A DNA stretch of 6,651 nucleotides from Clostridiales bacterium (lineage in GTDB: Bacteria > Bacillota > Clostridia > Oscillospirales > Oscillospiraceae): positions 1-6,651 of the forward strand of contig JAAYWX010000400.1 in NCBI GenBank assembly GCA_012516225.1, in the 5' to 3' direction. Shown piece by piece: positions 5,795 to 6,651 of the stretch. Positions within the stretch are counted from its first letter, which is position 1. The number at the start of each line of letters is the position of its first letter. Both the position numbers and the translations under genes were made by a program. The notes under the pieces are model-generated. The model did not search any database, had not been told where the DNA came from, and saw only the letters and a list, made by a program, of their open reading frames with translations.

Positions 5795-6651
5795 TTACTT
5801 CGCGTCCCCCCAACTTTTACCAACGTTTACGTCGGATTCGAGAGGAACACTGTATTGGACGACATTTTCCATCTCTTCGTGCAGTATTTTCTTTACCCGT
5901 TCGGCTTCATGTTCAGGACACTCCACAATAAGCTCGTCGTGGATCTGAAGTATGAGCTTTGCATTCAGCCCTTCGGATTTCATCCGCTTGTAGACATTTA
6001 CCATGGCAAGTTTGATGATATCCGCCGCGGTGCCCTGAATAGGCGTATTGAGGGCAACCCTTTCACCGAAAGAACGGGTATTGAAGTTTGAAGATTTAAG
6101 TTCCGGCAGAGGACGGCGGCGGCCAAAAAGGGTGGTGACATAGCCATCGATTTTAGCCCTTTCCCTTATATTTTTCATATATTCGCGTACGCCGCTGTAT
6201 TTTTCAAGGTAGGTGTCTATATATACCTTGGCCTCGTTTTGAAAAACTCCGATATCCTGCGCAAGAGAGAAGGGCGATATACCGTAGACAATGCCGAAAT
6301 TGACAGCCTTTGCTCGGGAACGCTGCAACTTAGTTACTTCGCCTAAAGGAACGCCGAAAACCTGAGAGGCCGTAACGGCGTGTATGTCTTCACCGTTAAG
6401 AAAGGCTTTTATCATTGTTTCATCGCCGCTGATATGGGCAAGGAGGCGCAGCTCGATCTGGCTGTAGTCAGCATCAACAAGCACGTTTCCGCGCGGAGCT
6501 ACAACCATTTTTCGAAGTTCGGCGCCAAGCTCGGTGCGTACGGGAATATTTTGAAGATTGGGTTCGGTCGATGAAAGGCGGCCGGTAGCCGTAACGGTCA
6601 TTTGAAAATTAGTGTGTATTCGTCCGTCTTTGCCTATAACTTTTATAAGCC
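5795..6651 (-). CDS. polA: DNA polymerase I, C-terminal polymerase domain (partial, 5' end outside window)
   Basis: Only the last 284 codons are present. The frame continues upstream of the internal ATG at 6601 to the window edge as KVIGKDGRIHTNFQ, then TVTATGRLSSTEPNLQNIPVR, so 6601 is not the true start. The palm and fingers carry motif A (DADYSQIELRLLAH, catalytic Asp), motif B on the O-helix (RSRAKAVNFGIVYG, with Arg, Lys, Phe and Tyr as in E. coli Pol I) and motif C (LQIHDELIVE, catalytic Asp). The O-helix Phe (NFG) is the residue associated with discrimination against dideoxynucleotides. All catalytic residues are intact and the stop is TAA. The 5'-nuclease and 3'-5' exonuclease-like domains, and the promoter of the downstream cluster, lie beyond the right edge. 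Confidence 0.97.
   Translation of the reverse strand, partial: LIKVIGKDGRIHTNFQMTVTATGRLSSTEPNLQNIPVRTELGAELRKMVVAPRGNVLVDADYSQIELRLLAHISGDETMIKAFLNGEDIHAVTASQVFGVPLGEVTKLQRSRAKAVNFGIVYGISPFSLAQDIGVFQNEAKVYIDTYLEKYSGVREYMKNIRERAKIDGYVTTLFGRRRPLPELKSSNFNTRSFGERVALNTPIQGTAADIIKLAMVNVYKRMKSEGLNAKLILQIHDELIVECPEHEAERVKKILHEEMENVVQYSVPLESDVNVGKSWGDAK

Noticed and set aside
5769..5813. Longer rimI starting at TTG 5813 and overlapping polA
   Set aside because: The extra fifteen residues do not match RimI N-termini, and the ATG at 5768 gives the standard family start.

Overview
The window looks like an ordinary chromosomal housekeeping segment from a member of the Bacillota, most likely class Clostridia. 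The evidence is Firmicute-like protein sequences, strong AGGAGG-type ribosome binding sites, moderate GC with AT-rich intergenic DNA, and a rhomboid-like membrane protein with a C-terminal zinc-binding tail of a kind I associate with Clostridia. The phylum is fairly secure. Anything narrower, such as an uncultured gut Oscillospirales/Eubacteriales lineage, is a guess.

Layout. metK (S-adenosylmethionine synthetase) lies on the minus strand at 34-1232. A 229-bp divergent intergenic region (1233-1461) separates it from a plus-strand gene for a catalytically degenerate rhomboid-like protein with a zinc-binding tail (1462-2310). That gene converges on a long minus-strand cluster, with a hairpin at 2354-2384 between them. 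Read in its own direction, the cluster is polA (3' part only, running off the right edge), rimI, tsaD, tsaE, tsaB, upp. Gaps are short or overlapping (26 nt, overlap of 20 nt, 74 nt, 53 nt, 29 nt) and I saw no internal terminator, so it is probably one transcription unit whose promoter lies beyond 6651.

How the genes work together. TsaD, TsaB and TsaE are the three proteins that move the threonylcarbamoyl group onto A37 of ANN-decoding tRNAs (t6A). TsaC/Sua5, which makes the threonylcarbamoyl-AMP donor, is not in the window. RimI, an N-alpha-acetyltransferase, is a classic genomic neighbour. PolA and Upp add DNA repair/replication and uracil salvage. MetK supplies SAM.

Most notable observations. 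Two normally essential genes are broken by single-base lesions. metK has a one-base deletion at 126/127 that throws its last 31 codons out of frame. tsaD has an in-frame TAA at codon 70, with conserved TsaD sequence continuing in the same frame on both sides. At least five other genes here end in TAA, so reassignment of TAA is not credible. Sequence error, assembly of divergent strains, or true recent mutation are the live options. The rhomboid-like protein keeps the WR loop motif but lacks both the GxSG serine context and the catalytic histidine. I found no mobile elements, CRISPR arrays, tRNA or rRNA genes, and no convincing new multigene system.
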